Origin: VBAU01 sp036005185
GTDB lineage: Bacteria > Bacteroidota > Bacteroidia > Chitinophagales > Chitinophagaceae
Assembly: GCA_036005185.1 (NCBI GenBank)
Contig: DASYQS010000028.1
Location: forward strand, 248,001-312,000
Reading direction: 5' to 3'
DNA length: 64,000 nt
Both the position numbers and the translations under genes were made by a program. Below are positions 61,356-64,000 of this stretch, one piece after another. The notes under the pieces are model-generated. The model had not been told where the DNA came from. It saw only the letters and a list, made by a program, of their open reading frames with translations, and made no database searches. Position 1 is the first letter of the stretch; the number at the start of each line of letters is the position of its first letter.

Positions 61356-62420
61356 TTATTTTCCATTGCTTACTGGCGCCAATAATACTCGCAGTGATTC
61401 TTCCAGTATCTGGTATTTTTTTGCATTAAAAATATCCATTTTGTCAGCAGGGAGACGAAGTGCAAATGTTCCATTTACCGCAATCTGTTTATCAAAATCA
61501 GGATTGTAGCGGTTAAAGGTGGCAATGTTCATCAGGATATTTTTTGTAATAATGAGAGAATTGTATTTGCCGCTAATCGTTTGTGTTTTCGAATTGTTCA
61601 GTTCCTCCTCGCTTAAATTATTTTTTTCCTTGGGTAAAAACATAATGTCTTTTGCCTCATCTCTTGTAATGGTAGTAATGCCACCGTTACCTTCCATGAT
61701 ATAATGTGTGGCAATGAATTTTTTTACATGATTGCGGCTTTCCTCAGGCAGATAATATTGCAGATCCCAGAAGTTGCGGCTGCCGCTTTTTCGAATAGCG
61801 TAATTTACATTTCCATTGCCACCATTGTACGCAGCAATCACTAGCAGCCAGTCGCCATAGGTCGAAAAAAGTTCTGTAAGGTATTTTGCTGCAGCATGTG
61901 TGCTTTTATAATAATCGGTTCGCTCGTCGATGTAACTGTTCACTTTTAAGCCCATTCTTCTTGCCGTCGCCGGCATAAATTGCCAAGGACCTACTGCCCC
62001 TGCCCAGGATAGAGCGTAAGATTTTAAATTAGATTCAATGACCGCCAGATATTTTAATTCTCCGGGAAGATGATGTGTTGTTAAAACGCCTTCCATCATG
62101 TCAAAATAAGGTTTACCCCAACCTTTCATTCCCTCCAGATGTTTAGTATGTTTTCTCATATAGTCCTCTACAAAACTGATAGCTCTTGGATTTAACTGAA
62201 CTGAATAGTTTTCTGTTTCATTGGAAGTAACTATGAATAAATCCTTAAAAGCTTTTCTGGGATCATTCAATACAGCGTTGCTTTTAAGCGAATCATTGAG
62301 AATGTTTGTATCGGAAGCAAATACTTGAGGATGAACTTGCTGGCAGTTGGCGACCTCAGAAAGAAGGCAAACAAGCAAACTAAAAATTGCAAAGAATAAA
62401 AACTTTTTCGCCAAAGTCAT
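61356..62420 (-). CDS. lytic murein transglycosylase (SLT/MltD-like)
   Basis: A periplasmic peptidoglycan-cleaving enzyme of about 354 residues. It has a signal peptide (MTLAKKFLFFAIFSLLVCLL). The SLT domain (about 125-240) has the catalytic Glu in YLAVIESNLKSYALS, then AVGPWQFMPATARRMGL and a YNGGNGNVNYAI motif. No LysM repeats follow, unlike full MltD. ATG at 62420 is preferred to the GTG before it. It is convergent with pabB. Confidence 0.9.
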   Translation of the reverse strand: MTLAKKFLFFAIFSLLVCLLSEVANCQQVHPQVFASDTNILNDSLKSNAVLNDPRKAFKDLFIVTSNETENYSVQLNPRAISFVEDYMRKHTKHLEGMKGWGKPYFDMMEGVLTTHHLPGELKYLAVIESNLKSYALSWAGAVGPWQFMPATARRMGLKVNSYIDERTDYYKSTHAAAKYLTELFSTYGDWLLVIAAYNGGNGNVNYAIRKSGSRNFWDLQYYLPEESRNHVKKFIATHYIMEGNGGITTITRDEAKDIMFLPKEKNNLSEEELNNSKTQTISGKYNSLIITKNILMNIATFNRYNPDFDKQIAVNGTFALRLPADKMDIFNAKKYQILEESLRVLLAPVSNGK

Positions 62421-62486
62421 CACAACACATTTATTAAGCTGGCTTACTACATTGTAATTTGATGGCCCATCATCTTAGAATTCCTC

Positions 62487-63965
62487 CTAGCTTGCATCCG
62501 GGGCTTGCATCAATTGATTTGAAACCTGTAACAAAGGTAATTCATTAAAACGGTTAGCCATTATCTGCAAGCCGAAAGGCATGTTGTTGGAGTGTTTATA
62601 TAAAGGGATTGAAATAGCGGGACATCCTACCAAGTTAGCCATAACTGTAAAAATATCAGCCAAATACATTGCAATTGGGTCGTCCATTTTTTCTCCAATT
62701 TTAAAGGCAGGGCTGGGGGAAGTTGGCATTAGGATAAAATCATAATTTGAAAAAATATCTTCCGTTTTTTTTACTAGCAGTTGCCTTACCTGTTGCGCTT
62801 TTGTAAAATAAGCATCATAATAACCTGTGCTTAAAACAAAAGTACCTAGCATAATTCGTCGTTTTACTTCTTTTCCAAAACCTTCAGAACGATTGAGCTT
62901 GTAAAATTCCGTGAGGTCTGAAACAGGTTCCTTTGTACGGTAACCGTACTTTACTCCATCATACCGCGAAAGATTTGACGATGCTTCAGCAGTTGTTAAA
63001 ACATAATAAGCAGGGACAATATAATCGAGATAATCAAATTGAACTGGTTCAGCTACATGGCCACTTTTTTTTAGTTCTTCAATGGTTTTTTTTATTGAGA
63101 CTGCTATTTCTTTATCAAGACTGGTGTGGTTGAGCGCTTCGTTAAAATAAGCAAAGTGATATTTTTTATTTTGGTTGTTCGATAAAATAGAAGTGTAATT
63201 TTCAACTTTTTTTTGCGAAACGGTAGCATCATACTCATCAGATCCGGCTATTACTTCGAGCACTTTAGCCACATCAGAAATATTTTTTGCAAAAATGCCG
63301 ATCTGGTCAAACGATGAAGCATAAGCGATTAGACCGTAGCGTGATATCCGGCCATAGGTAGGTTTTAACCCAATAATGCCACAAAAATCTGCCGGCTGCC
63401 GAACCGAACCACCTGTATCGCTGCCTAAGGAAATCATACAAAGGCCAGCCTGAACTGCCACTGCTGAGCCACCTGATGAGCCACCAGGAATTCTTGTTTC
63501 GTCCAATGCATTCAAAACTTTGCCGTAGGCAGAATTCTCATTTGTTGAACCCATGGCAAATTCATCGCAATTACAATCGCCAATAATTATAGCTTCCTGC
63601 TGTATCAATCTTTTTGTTGCAGTAGCAGAATAAATAGAAGTAAAACACCGTTCATTGCGTTCACCCGGTCTGGCATTCAGAATTTTTGATGCTGCTGTAA
63701 GACGGTGATCTTTATAGGCAATGATGTCTTTTAAGCCAACTACAACACCATGTAAAGAGCCAATTGTTTCACCAGCATTTCTTTTTTCATCTAATTCATC
63801 AGCTCTTTTTAATGCTTCATCAGCATACACATCAACGAAAGCATTTAAGTGGCTGGCTGCGTTTATTTTTTGAAGGAAATGTTCAACTGCTTGTCGGCAA
63901 GTTGTAGTTCGTTCACGCAATTGGGCATGATATTGCTCAATGGAAAAAAACTCAAACAAAAGCAA
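62487..63965 (-). CDS. gatA: Asp/Glu-tRNA amidotransferase subunit A
   Basis: The amidase subunit of GatCAB, which amidates Glu-tRNA(Gln) or Asp-tRNA(Asn). It has 492 residues. The Ser-cisSer-Lys triad is visible: Lys in VVVGLKDIIAY, the cis-Ser in PGGSSGGSAVAVQAG, and the nucleophile Ser in GSDTGGSVRQPADFCG. GLKPTYGRISRYGLIAYASS follows. No ATG is available in frame before a stop; TTG at 63965 or 63959 is the likely start. gatB and gatC are outside. Confidence 0.94.
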   Translation of the reverse strand: MLLFEFFSIEQYHAQLRERTTTCRQAVEHFLQKINAASHLNAFVDVYADEALKRADELDEKRNAGETIGSLHGVVVGLKDIIAYKDHRLTAASKILNARPGERNERCFTSIYSATATKRLIQQEAIIIGDCNCDEFAMGSTNENSAYGKVLNALDETRIPGGSSGGSAVAVQAGLCMISLGSDTGGSVRQPADFCGIIGLKPTYGRISRYGLIAYASSFDQIGIFAKNISDVAKVLEVIAGSDEYDATVSQKKVENYTSILSNNQNKKYHFAYFNEALNHTSLDKEIAVSIKKTIEELKKSGHVAEPVQFDYLDYIVPAYYVLTTAEASSNLSRYDGVKYGYRTKEPVSDLTEFYKLNRSEGFGKEVKRRIMLGTFVLSTGYYDAYFTKAQQVRQLLVKKTEDIFSNYDFILMPTSPSPAFKIGEKMDDPIAMYLADIFTVMANLVGCPAISIPLYKHSNNMPFGLQIMANRFNELPLLQVSNQLMQAPDAS

Positions 63966-64000
63966 TTGCTTTTATTGATGATGAAATTAAAGTGAGGGTT

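Noticed and set aside
1..64000. CRISPR arrays, rRNA genes, transposases or prophage genes
   Set aside because: No regularly spaced identical repeats, rRNA sequence, DDE transposase, integrase or phage structural genes were recognised. The heptamer arrays are too short and degenerate to be CRISPR.

Overview
The window is a chromosomal segment of a Bacteroidota bacterium, most likely family Chitinophagaceae. The evidence is the AT-rich sequence, the type IX secretion regulator PorX together with proteins carrying T9SS sorting tails, the LpxC-FabZ fusion, promoter boxes of the form TAnnTTTG, a B12-dependent ribonucleotide reductase and a bacterial GGGP-synthase homologue. Assignment below phylum is inference.

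Layout. 1-1256: 3' end of a T9SS cargo gene. 1319-7797 (minus): gyrB and the lipid A genes lpxC/fabZ and lpxD with an HD phosphohydrolase. 8026-12107 (plus): porX, a small unknown protein, a PhnP-like hydrolase and an acyl-CoA dehydrogenase. 12332-14546 (minus): a small accessory patch (NTF2-like protein, frameshifted CPBP protease, lipoprotein). 14664-18844: cytochrome c, an MsbA-type exporter, rbfA and a LolC/E-type permease. 18907-21803: a methyltransferase, a decayed half-transketolase and a WecA-type transferase, which look like the edge of a polysaccharide locus. 21920-26653: frr, EamA transporter, PPK2, mscL, scpA, osmC and a YkuD_2 protein. 26788-36755 (minus): a large multi-Ig T9SS adhesin, a beta-helix protein, a DUF418 membrane protein and a LuxR-type two-component pair. 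37013-43896: DUF3455 lipoprotein, dxs, a LytS/LytTR pair, an M28 peptidase and a GGGP-synthase homologue. 44450-50408: nrdJ, a GH13 amylase-family protein and an SDR. 50545-55642: tiny genes, then clpX, two clpP genes and tig (read tig to clpX on the minus strand), and tRNA-Leu. 55773-63965: rel, purA, an acidic protein, pabB, a lytic transglycosylase and gatA.

Functional links. Envelope biogenesis dominates: lipid A (lpxC/fabZ, lpxD, the msbA-like exporter), lipoprotein release, undecaprenyl-linked glycan initiation, peptidoglycan remodelling and T9SS control (porX) together with two T9SS cargoes. The rest is core information processing and proteostasis.

Three signals go beyond ordinary annotation. 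(1) At least ten intergenic spacers, plus one stretch inside nrdJ, are built from degenerate tandem heptamers, often with a complementary heptamer array a few dozen bases away. (2) A 21-bp element occurs identically upstream of the LuxR regulator and the DUF418 gene, each time at the same 20-bp spacing from a TAATTT box. (3) There is a cluster of recent decay: a frameshifted CPBP gene, a transketolase half-gene with a 22-bp tandem duplication, and a frameshifted copy of a 48-residue gene beside its intact paralogue. No rRNA, CRISPR array, insertion sequence or prophage was seen.
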